Below are positions 54,703 to 63,688 of a DNA stretch of 64,000 nt, piece after piece. The notes below the pieces were generated by a model that did no database searches, was not told the origin of the DNA, and saw only the letters and a program-made list of their open reading frames with translations. This DNA comes from CAZCDS01 sp964497585 (GTDB taxonomy: Bacteria; Desulfobacterota; Desulfomonilia; Desulfomonilales; Desulfomonilaceae), in NCBI GenBank assembly GCA_964497585.1, contig CAZCDS010000030.1, forward strand, positions 1 through 64,000. Direction: 5' to 3'. The position numbers and the translations under genes were made by a program. Within the stretch, counting starts at the first letter, position 1; each line of letters starts with the position of its first letter.

Positions 54703-56441
54703 TTCAGGGCCTCTTGGATTGCCGCTTCGAGATCCCCGTTTAGAGGAGGTCGCTGCTTCCCGAGACCGCTGCCGGGCATAACCTTCGGATAAGGGCCCCA
54801 TTCGGCAGGCACTTTGACGTCCAGCAGAGCGGGGCCTCGCCGCTCGCCGAGCCATTTGAGCGCGTCATCCACCTTGTCGTCCCGCTCCAGGGAATAGCAC
54901 TCCAGGTCGTACGCCTGAGCGATCTTCTTCACGTCGGGCACACTGTACCCGATCACGGTGGCCGGATACCGGCCGTCGAAATTCTCATCTTGGAAGTTTT
55001 TCATAAGTCCAAGCATCCCGTTGTTCATCACCACGATGGTGACCGGTACCCGGAACTCATGGATCGTCTGCAATTCGGGTATGGACATCTGGAATCCGCC
55101 ATCCCCCACGATCGCGAGGACCCGTGAGTCCGGTGAGGCCATATGAGCGCCGATGGCCGCGGGGATCGCGTACCCCATGGTTCCGAGTCCGCCTGAGAGG
55201 AGCACTCGGTCCCCCTCTTTAAAGACACCACACTGCGCAGTCCACATCTGATTACTGCCAACGTCCGCGGTGTAGAGGGTTCCGGGGGCTTGGACCTGCG
55301 TAAGTCTTCTGATGAGCTTCTTTGGATTGAGCGCTCCCTTGTCCTCCATGGTGTCGTCCTTCAGAAGCTCCCGGACGCTCCTAATCGCGTCATGCCACGA
55401 TTCGGGTGCGTGCCAGCCGAGGGGAGAGCCTGCCGCGAACTGCCCGAAATCAGAGAAGAAGTCCACCAGGTCCATATTAATACCGAGCGCGGGTTCCAGT
55501 GTGCTCCCGATCACATTGCGGTCAACGTCAACGTGGATGACCTTCTTGTTGCTCGTGAATTCTTTCAGACTGGCCGTCTGCCGCGAGTCGATGCGTGTGC
55601 CAAGAGCAATGACGAGGTCCGCAGCGGCGAGGATCTTGTTGGCGTACCGGTTTCCATAGGCTCCGATGAAGCCCACGTGAAAGGGATCGTCCCCGGGAAA
55701 GGCATCCAAAGCCAACAGGCTCACCACAACAGGCAGACGATATTCTCGGGTGAACGCAGCGAGTTCAGGCGCAGTTCCCGAAAGCTGAACACCGCCTCCC
55801 GCCAGGATGAGGGGCCGCTGGGATCCCCGGAGAAGCTGAGCAAATCGATCGAACTCGGATTCGGTCAACCGAGTCTTGGTCTCAGCCTGTCGGAACGGCA
55901 CTTCCAACTGGGTTTCGTCCACGTCGAGCTTCTGTATGTCAAAGGGTATGTCGTAAAGGCACGGGCCGGGTCTACCGGCAAGGCAGTCCCATAACGCCGT
56001 TCGGAGAGCGCCCGCCACCCGTTCGATCCGGTCCACGAAATAGGCGTTCTTCGTGATCGGTCTCACGAGGGAGACGATGTCGGTTTCCTGGTAACCCATC
56101 TGTCTCAGCGGACGATCATACTTGTAGGTGCCTGTGGTAACGTTTCCCGTCATGTAGAGCACCCGAGAGGAATCGAAGTACGAGTGGGCGATGCCAGTGA
56201 TCATATTCGTCGCGCCGGGGCCGCTCATGGCAAGCGCCAGTCCGATGTTACGCTTGATTCTGGAGTATCCGTCCGCGGCCAATGCCACATTCTCCTCGTG
56301 TCTCATGGGCACAATCTTCATCTGGCCGTGCCGGGCCATCGAATCCAGAATCATGGCGTTGGTCCCGCCGGCAAAGGTGAACACATGGTCCACCCCAACG
56401 GTTTCGGACAGGTATCTCACAATAAAATCACAGGCTTTCAT
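54699..56441 (-). CDS. ThDP-dependent enzyme of the acetolactate synthase family
   Basis: 580 residues from ATG 56441, with AAAGGA nine bases upstream (ATG 56450 is too close to it). Three-domain ALS layout: VDHVFTFAGGTNAMILDSM with the catalytic Glu in PMRHEENVALAADGY, LAMSGPGATNMITGIAHSY, and the ThDP motif GDGGFQMSIPELQT with MNNGMLG. The usual SAM/regulatory small subunit is absent, and it is coupled to a methyltransferase rather than other ilv genes. So it may be a decarboxylase or ligase of a secondary or surface-sugar pathway. Confidence 0.88.
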   Translation of the reverse strand: MKACDFIVRYLSETVGVDHVFTFAGGTNAMILDSMARHGQMKIVPMRHEENVALAADGYSRIKRNIGLALAMSGPGATNMITGIAHSYFDSSRVLYMTGNVTTGTYKYDRPLRQMGYQETDIVSLVRPITKNAYFVDRIERVAGALRTALWDCLAGRPGPCLYDIPFDIQKLDVDETQLEVPFRQAETKTRLTESEFDRFAQLLRGSQRPLILAGGGVQLSGTAPELAAFTREYRLPVVVSLLALDAFPGDDPFHVGFIGAYGNRYANKILAAADLVIALGTRIDSRQTASLKEFTSNKKVIHVDVDRNVIGSTLEPALGINMDLVDFFSDFGQFAAGSPLGWHAPESWHDAIRSVRELLKDDTMEDKGALNPKKLIRRLTQVQAPGTLYTADVGSNQMWTAQCGVFKEGDRVLLSGGLGTMGYAIPAAIGAHMASPDSRVLAIVGDGGFQMSIPELQTIHEFRVPVTIVVMNNGMLGLMKNFQDENFDGRYPATVIGYSVPDVKKIAQAYDLECYSLERDDKVDDALKWLGERRGPALLDVKVPAEWGPYPKVMPGSGLGKQRPPLNGDLEAAIQEALK

Positions 56442-56759
56442 TTCTGCCATTCCTTTCGGAAGAGGATTCCTCGGATCACCCGCTTTTCCGGCCCTTCCTG
56501 AGCTCCGGAACGGCCGCAGCCTTGAAGAGCCGGTCGGCAAGAGAGATTTACCATATCCAGGCTTCATTGGCGAGATCAATTTCAGGAGCCGGACTGCGAA
56601 GTGCGCTCTACGAGCCGAGCTGTTCTGCGGCAATCTCTTGTGAAGCCGGGTGCTCCAGGATAGACGGTTCACGGGGCTTCCTTTGACAGGAAAAGCCTTG
56701 GTGACGTATGATCCGGAACCACTGAAGCCGACAATGAAGGCCGAAGGCGGAACAAAACC
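56442..56759. other. Divergent intergenic region
   Basis: About 318 bases between the ThDP enzyme (minus) and the ankyrin protein (plus). The promoters of both should lie here; none can be assigned with confidence. No gene seen. Confidence 0.35.
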
Positions 56760-58451
56760 ATGACGCAACGACCCAGGATACGGATCAATCCGGACAAGAT
56801 CCTGCGGGACATTCGTTCGGGAATGACTGACGAGGACCTTATCGCGCAATATTCACTCAACGACAAGAGGCTCAAGGTGGTCTTGAGAAAGCTTGTCGAA
56901 CAAGGGTACCTCACCGACGAGGAGCTGGATCGCCGATCGACCGCCGGCACGGGTGAACGACCCGCCCCTGCTGCAGAAGAGCCTTCAATAAAAGGTCCAG
57001 CCGTGTCGATCCCCGCCGAGGCATCGGCCGGCCGTCTGAAACGTGCAGCACCTGTCCTCGTCCTTCTCGTGGTGTTGGGAGCCGCGCTCATTGCGGTGCT
57101 GGCCTGGCAGGCGAGATTAGGGAATCCCTTCTCCCTTGTGGCCGGTGGCTCGGCCCAGGATACGATGGAGGCTTCACAACCCGGCACTCGTAAGGAAAGC
57201 CCTTTGCAGTCATCTGCTAACCAAAAGACGCGGATTCCGAAACGTAAGGGACGGGCTGTCAAGAACAAGCCCAAACAGACTCCACTCATTGCAGCGGCGA
57301 GAGCAGGTGACACAGCCCGGGTGAAAGCTCTTCTGGCCCAAGGGGCCGACGTAAACGAGAAGGGGTGGAGGGGGTGGACTGCGTTGATGGGGGCTGCATA
57401 CGAAGGTCGCGCAGACGTCGTCTCCACGCTCCTGGAAAAGGGCGCGGCCATTGATGCGAAGAACAGAAATGGATGGACCCCGTTGATCTGCGCTGCATAC
57501 CGGGGACAGAAACCCGTCGTGGAACTGCTGCTCCAACGCGGGGCCGGGATCAACACCGTTGCCAAAGGCGGAATCACTGCGCTGGGCGCGGCTTCAACAC
57601 GGGGCCACGCAGATACGGTGAGACTGCTCATCCAAAGGGGCGCACAGGTCGAGCCGAAACTCGGGGAAGGACAAAGATCACCGGTCAAACGGGCAGTCGA
57701 TCGGGGCCACGTCGATGTCGTCTCCGAGCTTCTGAAACATGGCGCGAAAATCGATTTCGAAGACAAGGCAGTTGCGAGATTTCTCTCCGTCGCATCTCAG
57801 AAGGGGAATCTGGAACTGGTCCAGACACTTGTGGCCCACGGAGTTCCGGTAGACGCTAAGGCATCGAACAAAACGACTCCGCTCATGGCAGCCGTTACGA
57901 AGGGCCACTACGATCTTGCCAAATGGCTGACGGAAAAGGGAGCCGACGTCAACGCACGGGACTTCGCCGGAAATACCCCGCTGCTCTTAGCCCTTTACCA
58001 CGGCCGAAGGAAGTTGGCGAGACTTCTCGTGCAATGGGGCGCGGACCCCAATGTCCGCGGTCATGCAAAGGATCCGCCCCTGATCTTGGCAGTTGAGAAG
58101 GGTGACAAGGAACTCGTCGAGGTTCTCCTGGACGCAGGGGCCGACGTGGAAGCCGTGGGAACCTTCGACCGGACGCCCCTTGCTCGTGCCTGCGACGGGA
58201 ACGCAGTCAAGATCATGGAAATTCTCTTGAATAGGGGCGCGGACATCAACAATAAGCGTCCCGCTGACGGCGGAACGGTCCTCATGACGGCCGCGGCAAA
58301 CGGCCGGACGGAGGCGGTGAAGCTCCTGATCAAGAAAGGAGCCGACGTCAACATCAAGGACGGACGGGGATTCACAGCCCTGACGTACGCCAAGATTTGG
58401 AAAAGAAAAGACGTCATCGACCTGCTAAGAGCACATGGAGCAACGGACTAG
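56760..58451 (+). CDS. Membrane-anchored ankyrin-repeat protein
   Basis: 563 residues. A small N-terminal helical domain (about 10-55, DKILRDIRSGMTDEDLIAQY, of the kind that recurs before membrane anchors in Deltaproteobacteria) is followed by a Pro/Ala linker, one membrane segment (about 97-116) and about 11-12 ankyrin repeats (about 175-560). The repeats probably face the periplasm. Function unknown; a protein-binding scaffold is likely. The last repeats closely resemble those of the small exported ankyrin protein at 16384-16845. Confidence 0.88.
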   Translation: MTQRPRIRINPDKILRDIRSGMTDEDLIAQYSLNDKRLKVVLRKLVEQGYLTDEELDRRSTAGTGERPAPAAEEPSIKGPAVSIPAEASAGRLKRAAPVLVLLVVLGAALIAVLAWQARLGNPFSLVAGGSAQDTMEASQPGTRKESPLQSSANQKTRIPKRKGRAVKNKPKQTPLIAAARAGDTARVKALLAQGADVNEKGWRGWTALMGAAYEGRADVVSTLLEKGAAIDAKNRNGWTPLICAAYRGQKPVVELLLQRGAGINTVAKGGITALGAASTRGHADTVRLLIQRGAQVEPKLGEGQRSPVKRAVDRGHVDVVSELLKHGAKIDFEDKAVARFLSVASQKGNLELVQTLVAHGVPVDAKASNKTTPLMAAVTKGHYDLAKWLTEKGADVNARDFAGNTPLLLALYHGRRKLARLLVQWGADPNVRGHAKDPPLILAVEKGDKELVEVLLDAGADVEAVGTFDRTPLARACDGNAVKIMEILLNRGADINNKRPADGGTVLMTAAANGRTEAVKLLIKKGADVNIKDGRGFTALTYAKIWKRKDVIDLLRAHGATD

Positions 58452-58549
58452 CAATCACCGGCACGTGAAGCTAGGATACTGCGGACGCCGGGATACACAT
58501 CGCCGGGGACTCACCTTCCGAGGAGTCGCTCAAGGCTCCCCGCACGGCT

Positions 58550-59476
58550 CTAGAAATCAACCTTGTCCCTGCCCTTAAGTCCCAGGATCTTCCGGGCCCC
58601 GTCGGGCGTCGCTATGGGACGGTCAAGGGTCCGGGCAAGCCCCACGACCTTCTCCACCAACTCAGCATTGCTTTTCGCCAGTTCGCCCTTCCTGATGTAG
58701 ATGTTGTCTTCGAGACCTACCCTGACGTGCCCACCCATGTGGATCGCCATTGTGGAAAGGTTGATCTCTGCGGCTCCCACGCCGATGACGGACCAAGTGA
58801 AGTTCTGCCTGCCGAAGAGCACCTGTGCTCTCGTGACAAGGTATGCGAGATCTTCAGGGGTGCCGCGGATTCCTCCGAGGACTCCCATCACGAACTGCAT
58901 GTGCAGAGGGGGGCGGATGACCCCCGCACGCACGAGATAATCCAGATTGTAGAGATGACCTACATCATAGATTTCGAGTTCGGGCTTCGTTGCATTCTCT
59001 GTGGTGAGGGGACCAAGGTATTCCAGGTCCCGGAAGGTATTCTTGAAAACGAAATCCCTGCTTGCTTCAAGGTACCGCTGCTCCCAGGGATACCTGAATT
59101 CCTCGATGGTGGCGAGGGCGGGATGAAGCGCAAAGTTGATGGATCCCATGTTGAACGAGCACATCTCAGGCTTGAACACGGGAATCACCCGGGCACGTTC
59201 CTCCACGGTCATACCAATCCCGCCGCCCGTTGTCACGCATATCACCACGTCGCTGTTCTCGCTGATCTTGGTGAGAATCTCCCGGAAATGCCCGAGATCA
59301 GATGACGGCAGGCCGTCTTCAGGCCGGCGGGCGTGAATGTGAACAATCGCTGCTCCGGCTTCCGCAGCTTCGATGGCTGAGTCCGCTATTTGTTGGGGGG
59401 TCAGCGGAAGATAGGGCGTTAAAGAAGGAACCGTAGCCGCGCCGGTTATGGCCGCGGTAATGATCAGCTCACCCAT
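58550..59476 (-). CDS. BKACE-family beta-keto acid cleavage enzyme (DUF849)
   Basis: 308 residues from ATG 59476, with AAGGAG six bases upstream. DUF849/BKACE motifs: IITAAITGAATVPSLTPYLP, the zinc ligands in AAIVHIHARRPEDG, VCVTTGGGIGMTVEERA, SFNMGSINFA and STMAIHMGGHVRVGLEDNIY. These zinc enzymes condense a beta-keto acid with acetyl-CoA, giving acetoacetate and a new CoA ester (the Kce reaction in lysine fermentation is the prototype). The substrate differs among subfamilies and cannot be fixed. It is co-directional with an alpha/beta hydrolase 70 bases upstream. Confidence 0.9.
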   Translation of the reverse strand: MGELIITAAITGAATVPSLTPYLPLTPQQIADSAIEAAEAGAAIVHIHARRPEDGLPSSDLGHFREILTKISENSDVVICVTTGGGIGMTVEERARVIPVFKPEMCSFNMGSINFALHPALATIEEFRYPWEQRYLEASRDFVFKNTFRDLEYLGPLTTENATKPELEIYDVGHLYNLDYLVRAGVIRPPLHMQFVMGVLGGIRGTPEDLAYLVTRAQVLFGRQNFTWSVIGVGAAEINLSTMAIHMGGHVRVGLEDNIYIRKGELAKSNAELVEKVVGLARTLDRPIATPDGARKILGLKGRDKVDF

Positions 59477-59546
59477 TTCAGTCTCCTTCACTTCGGTTCT
59501 ACACTCTGAATGCGCATTTCCTTGAGAATGTCGAGAACGACCGAAC

Positions 59547-60419
59547 TCACGCCTCCTCCTGGGGGACCGGCGGATGGCTGGGTCCTGAGCCTTGAGGGGC
59601 GGGAGCTATACACGTCATGGAATAATCGATCTGCGCGGTACCGGTTTCATTGGCGACCCGGTTGAGGAAACTCATGGCTTGTCCCACATACTCTTCGGGT
59701 TTCTGGTCATAGGAATTATGTCCGCACCGTGGAAAAACCGCCAGCTCTCCGTTCGGAAGATTGCGATAAAACTCCACCCCTTGTTCGACCTCAAAGAGCG
59801 CGCTCCGATCCGGATATAGGACAAGCGTCGGGCATTTCACGAAAGGTAAATGGGGTCTCAGGTCGAACATCCCGGAACCGTACTCTCCGCCACGCGTGCG
59901 AGCCATTTCGTAGAATGGTTTAGCGTAGTCCTTTCCGTGCCATCGAACGATCTTCTCTCTGATGTCCGGATCTAAATCGTCAAAGGGCATGGGAAACTTC
60001 AACCGATTAAATTCGGGCAGCGGCAGAGTACTAAAGCACATGGTACTCGACGCGATCAGGGATCGGACCCTATCGGGAAATCTGCCGGCGAAATCCACTC
60101 CCACGACCCCTCCTTCACAGTGCCCGATGATGTGAAAGGGAGGCAGGTCGACCATTTCGCTGAGTCGGGCCAAATCGGTCACATTTTCCCAACGGAATCC
60201 ATCACTTACATAGAATCCATCAAAATCCGTGCCCGGTTCCGACTGCCCGTACCCTCTCCTATCGTACATGAACACTCTGTAACCCGCCTCAACCAGGCCC
60301 GGATATATGCTCTGCCACATTCTTGTGCTGCCAAAGCCGTGATGGAGCAGGGCAACGGTGTCTCCGTCGCCGTGCATCTCGTAATAGATGCGTCTTCCTC
60401 GTACTTCAGTGAAGGGCAT
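59547..60419 (-). CDS. Alpha/beta hydrolase with Cys nucleophile
   Basis: 290 residues. The fold is clear: oxyanion motif LLHHGFGSTRMW, DRRGYGQSEPG, nucleophile elbow IIGHCEGGVVG, acid Asp204 in LYPDRSALFE and His234 in RCGHNSYD. The nucleophile position is Cys101 (codon TGT) where almost all relatives have Ser or Asp. Cys occurs as nucleophile in dienelactone hydrolase, so it may be active. The C-terminal 20 residues are Pro-rich. It precedes the BKACE gene and may hydrolyse a CoA- or lactone-type product of the same pathway (inference). Confidence 0.88.
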   Translation of the reverse strand: MPFTEVRGRRIYYEMHGDGDTVALLHHGFGSTRMWQSIYPGLVEAGYRVFMYDRRGYGQSEPGTDFDGFYVSDGFRWENVTDLARLSEMVDLPPFHIIGHCEGGVVGVDFAGRFPDRVRSLIASSTMCFSTLPLPEFNRLKFPMPFDDLDPDIREKIVRWHGKDYAKPFYEMARTRGGEYGSGMFDLRPHLPFVKCPTLVLYPDRSALFEVEQGVEFYRNLPNGELAVFPRCGHNSYDQKPEEYVGQAMSFLNRVANETGTAQIDYSMTCIAPAPQGSGPSHPPVPQEEA

Positions 60420-60639
60420 GTAAAACTCCTTGGAGATGGGGATTCATTCGGTATCGTGGGCCTGCTCAGAGTCTGGGTGCGCTGATCGTCAACTACAGCG
60501 TCCTGCATTAAAAGCCTCGCGAAGGGGGTGCGCCCGGCGATGAGGGCGTGCTCCCATGCAGGCGCGGGACCCCAACGGAAAGATCAATCCCGCAAGGGCA
60601 TGTCCGGTTTTCGCGCAGAGCTGACCACCGGTTACTATA

Positions 60640-62256
60640 CTACAATCGATCTTTGCTGCGCGCCAGAGGCAGCTCGACTTCAAAAACGGTCCCACCGCTG
60701 TCGAGGCAGTCTTGTGGGTAACTGCAGTACAAGCACCTATCTAAGCTGCCGGGGCACTCTCTCAGCGATTCCGTCAGGTACGTACAGCGGTGGCTCTTGA
60801 AGTAGAGGCCGAGTCCATAGATTTTGGCGAACATCTTGATCCGAAAGAGATCCATGCCCTTGCCTCCGGCGTTGAAGGAGTAGGGCCTGCCACTGGTATA
60901 GGAGTCCGTTTCCTGAACCTGATAGAAACCCTCCAGGACAAGCCCCCAATCCTCTTCCGGAATGCCGAATCCCGAATCTTCGACGCTCAACACGTACATG
61001 TCGCCGCTGGGGCGGCCTCGAACCATGACCAGGCCATCGTCGGGAGTGGCTTCCACCGCGTTCCGGACGAGACCTTCAATGATGGCGTGAAGGACGAGAT
61101 CCGGGATGAACACTTCCGAACCGTTATGAAGATCAAATGTTAGATTCAGCCGCCTGTTTTGTCGGGTCACTTCATCGCGCACGTAATCGAGCACGGATTG
61201 GCCGAATTCCTTAATGTTGATTCTCCGCCACTGTTCGCGGTTTGCAGGAAAAGCGGTTTCCAGGGTTCTCAGTATCAACGATGCGGCACGCTCTATTTCC
61301 GGTGTCTGCTCAACCTGCACCTCTATCAGCGAAGCCGCGGACTCCAGCAGGCCAGATATCATCTCTCGCTGTTCAGCATACCCCCTCTCCATGATGCTCT
61401 CGACCTGAAGCTCCAAACGGCTGAGGTTTTGGAGCTGCCGGTTCAGCCGGACGAGCGCGGCGTCGAAATCCCCTATTCCCTTTTGCTGCAATTTACTTTC
61501 CATCGTTTTCAGGGTGCCGGTCATGATCGCGAGGGGAGTCTGCAACTCGTGGGAGAGACGGTTCAGAATCTTCGATTTGATCCGTTGCAAACCGGCAACC
61601 TTCCGGTACGAGTCAAGCAACTCGGCAAAGAATTCGGCGTTTTCAATCGACAGTGCCACCATGCCGGCGATTGAGAGACCGAAACGGACGTCTTCCTCGG
61701 TGAAGGCGCCGGTCTTCTTGTTCGCGAGAACGAGCAACCCACTGGTCTTCTCCCGGGTATTAAGCGGGACGAGAAGCGCACTGTGAATCAAAGACTCCAC
61801 AGGAGCTTCGCCATGGGTCTTCGGTGCTGACACTGCTGCGTTCCCTAGCACCACCGGGTCGCCCGCTTGAAAAGCCTGATCGATTATCGCCCGGTCCAGG
61901 CCGAGCTCTTTCTCCGACGCGTCAAGCACCAGGACCGGGCCCTTTTCATGGATTTCCCGCCACGAAAAATCATTCAGGCTTTCATCATAGAGGAGAACCC
62001 CGGCGGCCTGCGCATCCAGCTCCTTGACCAGTTCCGCCGTGACCACGCGCAGGAAGTGGTCCAGGTCCATTGTCTTGGGGAGACACGTGATCAGGTGGTG
62101 AATCAGATCCGCCTCGTGAGCCGGCCCAGGACGACGCTCATGACCGCGAGGGTCGGACGAACCGATTTCCAGGCCGGTCCGTTCCAGTTCGCTTCCGCAT
62201 GCACTGCAGAACCTGGCCGTCTCAGGCTGCTCTGAATCACATTTCGGGCATCTCAT
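60640..62256 (-). CDS. Sensor histidine kinase with zinc ribbon, GAF-like domain and Cys cluster in the ATPase domain
   Basis: 538 residues from ATG 62256. Domains: zinc ribbon (Cys3, 6, 17, 20), GAF-like sensor (about 60-210), HisKA with His236 in NRLSHELQTPLAIM, and HATPase with Asn399 in LVRNAVEATPDDG and Asp427 in VEDSGFGIPEE. Between the G2 loop (NAGGKGMDLFRIK) and the last strand (GGTVFEVELP) is an insert with five cysteines: 491, 501, 508, 511 and 517. I recall this insert in other deltaproteobacterial kinases. The protein is cytosolic and has no receiver or adjacent response regulator. Confidence 0.9.
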   Translation of the reverse strand: MRCPKCDSEQPETARFCSACGSELERTGLEIGSSDPRGHERRPGPAHEADLIHHLITCLPKTMDLDHFLRVVTAELVKELDAQAAGVLLYDESLNDFSWREIHEKGPVLVLDASEKELGLDRAIIDQAFQAGDPVVLGNAAVSAPKTHGEAPVESLIHSALLVPLNTREKTSGLLVLANKKTGAFTEEDVRFGLSIAGMVALSIENAEFFAELLDSYRKVAGLQRIKSKILNRLSHELQTPLAIMTGTLKTMESKLQQKGIGDFDAALVRLNRQLQNLSRLELQVESIMERGYAEQREMISGLLESAASLIEVQVEQTPEIERAASLILRTLETAFPANREQWRRINIKEFGQSVLDYVRDEVTRQNRRLNLTFDLHNGSEVFIPDLVLHAIIEGLVRNAVEATPDDGLVMVRGRPSGDMYVLSVEDSGFGIPEEDWGLVLEGFYQVQETDSYTSGRPYSFNAGGKGMDLFRIKMFAKIYGLGLYFKSHRCTYLTESLRECPGSLDRCLYCSYPQDCLDSGGTVFEVELPLARSKDRL

Positions 62257-62373
62257 CAATCCGTCACCCGTAGACTGAAAAATCTGCAAGAGTCGATCTG
62301 TGGACGTCTCCCCATGCGTGCTCGCAAACGCGTTGGCTTCAGAGATTGTCGCCGATATCCTCCCGGTGACCTT

Positions 62374-63492
62374 TTATCTTTGACCGCCTTTGTCCGTGAT
62401 GCCTGCCTTTGCTTTTGGGAGGCGAGCCAGTACCGGTCCGATCAGGCTTCCGACGTAGAGGTAGTCCTTTGTCTCCGTCACACTCGTGTTCTGGGGGTAA
62501 TCGGTGTGCGGATTTTGAAGGTCTTCCACAACCTTGCCGTTGGCGTCTACCGCGATGATATGGCCGTACGACGCGGCCTTGGGCCTGAGAAACTTCGGCA
62601 TCCGCTGAATGACCTTTCTGAGGAAAGGTTTCTCGGAAAGGGAGTCCAACAGATTGTTTCGCGGAGAGATGAGCGCAATCCAGAAGCGGCCGTCAAGGTC
62701 TGTTGAGATGTTGTCCGGGAAGCCGGGAAGCGCTTCGATAAGAGGTTCCGCGGTGCCCTTCTTTGGTCCGTCCAGGCAGTAGCGGATCACGCGGTACGCT
62801 CCTGTTTCGTCGACGAGCACGAACTTTTGATCCGGGCTGACCGCGACACCGTTGGCAAAGTTGAGGCCTTTGAGAAGCGTCTTCGCTTTACCCGTGGCCG
62901 GGTCGTACACAAGCAAGCGTCCATGCCCGCCATGCTCCATGATGTCGTACAGGCTGGCTTCCATGGTGCCGTGAGCCGCCTTTGCCCCGAACTTGGTCGA
63001 AGCGTCGGAGAAGTAGATTCGCCCGTCAGCCCCGACGTCAACATCGTCTGCGTACCGTATGGGAATACCGTCCGCTACCGTGGCCAGCTCGGTCACTTTC
63101 CCATTGGGATCGATCGAGAGAAGCCCGCGGTAGGCGTCTGCAACGATCAGATTACCCTTTTGGTCGAAGTCGATCCCGAGGGGACGGCCTTTCGTATCCG
63201 CCCAATTCTCAGGGTTTGACCCGTCGGGCTGGAGCCGAACAATGACGCCCTCGTGGGTGGCCGCATAGATCCTGCCTTTGCTGTCAATGGCGATGTCTTC
63301 AGGTCCGTGCTTGCCGCTGAGATTGAAGAACTCGAAGCCCTTGAGGCGATCGTTCGGGGCGAACGCACCGGTGTATCCCGGATTGGGCGGGGATTTCCAT
63401 GCGACAGGCTCGATGGGCACCGGCCACACGAGGAAGTAGACAACGATCAGGAGAACGATCACGAGTGCCAACAACAGGACTTTCCTGGCCAT
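62374..63492 (-). CDS. Membrane-anchored SMP-30/strictosidine synthase-like beta-propeller
   Basis: 372 residues from ATG 63492, with GGAGG upstream. An N-terminal membrane segment (about 5-24, LLLALVIVLLIVVYFLVWP) anchors a periplasmic six-bladed propeller: HGPEDIAIDSKGRIYAATHEG, RPLGIDFDQKGNLIVADAY, YADDVDVGADGRIYFSDAST, GLNFANGVAVSPDQKFVLVDE and FPDNISTDLDGRFWIAL. It matches the APMAP/strictosidine-synthase-like hydrolases, which act on lactones or esters. It is divergent to the Spy-like gene at the window end. Confidence 0.88.
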   Translation of the reverse strand: MARKVLLLALVIVLLIVVYFLVWPVPIEPVAWKSPPNPGYTGAFAPNDRLKGFEFFNLSGKHGPEDIAIDSKGRIYAATHEGVIVRLQPDGSNPENWADTKGRPLGIDFDQKGNLIVADAYRGLLSIDPNGKVTELATVADGIPIRYADDVDVGADGRIYFSDASTKFGAKAAHGTMEASLYDIMEHGGHGRLLVYDPATGKAKTLLKGLNFANGVAVSPDQKFVLVDETGAYRVIRYCLDGPKKGTAEPLIEALPGFPDNISTDLDGRFWIALISPRNNLLDSLSEKPFLRKVIQRMPKFLRPKAASYGHIIAVDANGKVVEDLQNPHTDYPQNTSVTETKDYLYVGSLIGPVLARLPKAKAGITDKGGQR

Positions 63493-63688
63493 AGGTTTTC
63501 CTCCGCAAGAGTTCATCGGGGAGCGCTCTTTCCTGAAATGAGCCTCCCGTACCACATTGCACCACAAAAAAACTCGGCCTGCTGTAACCGCCGGAGTTCC
63601 CCTTGTCACTCTGATGGTAAACAGCCCGGAGATCGATCGAGCGGGACTCCTGAGAGTTATAGCACAAACCAATCGAGGAGGATTTGTG

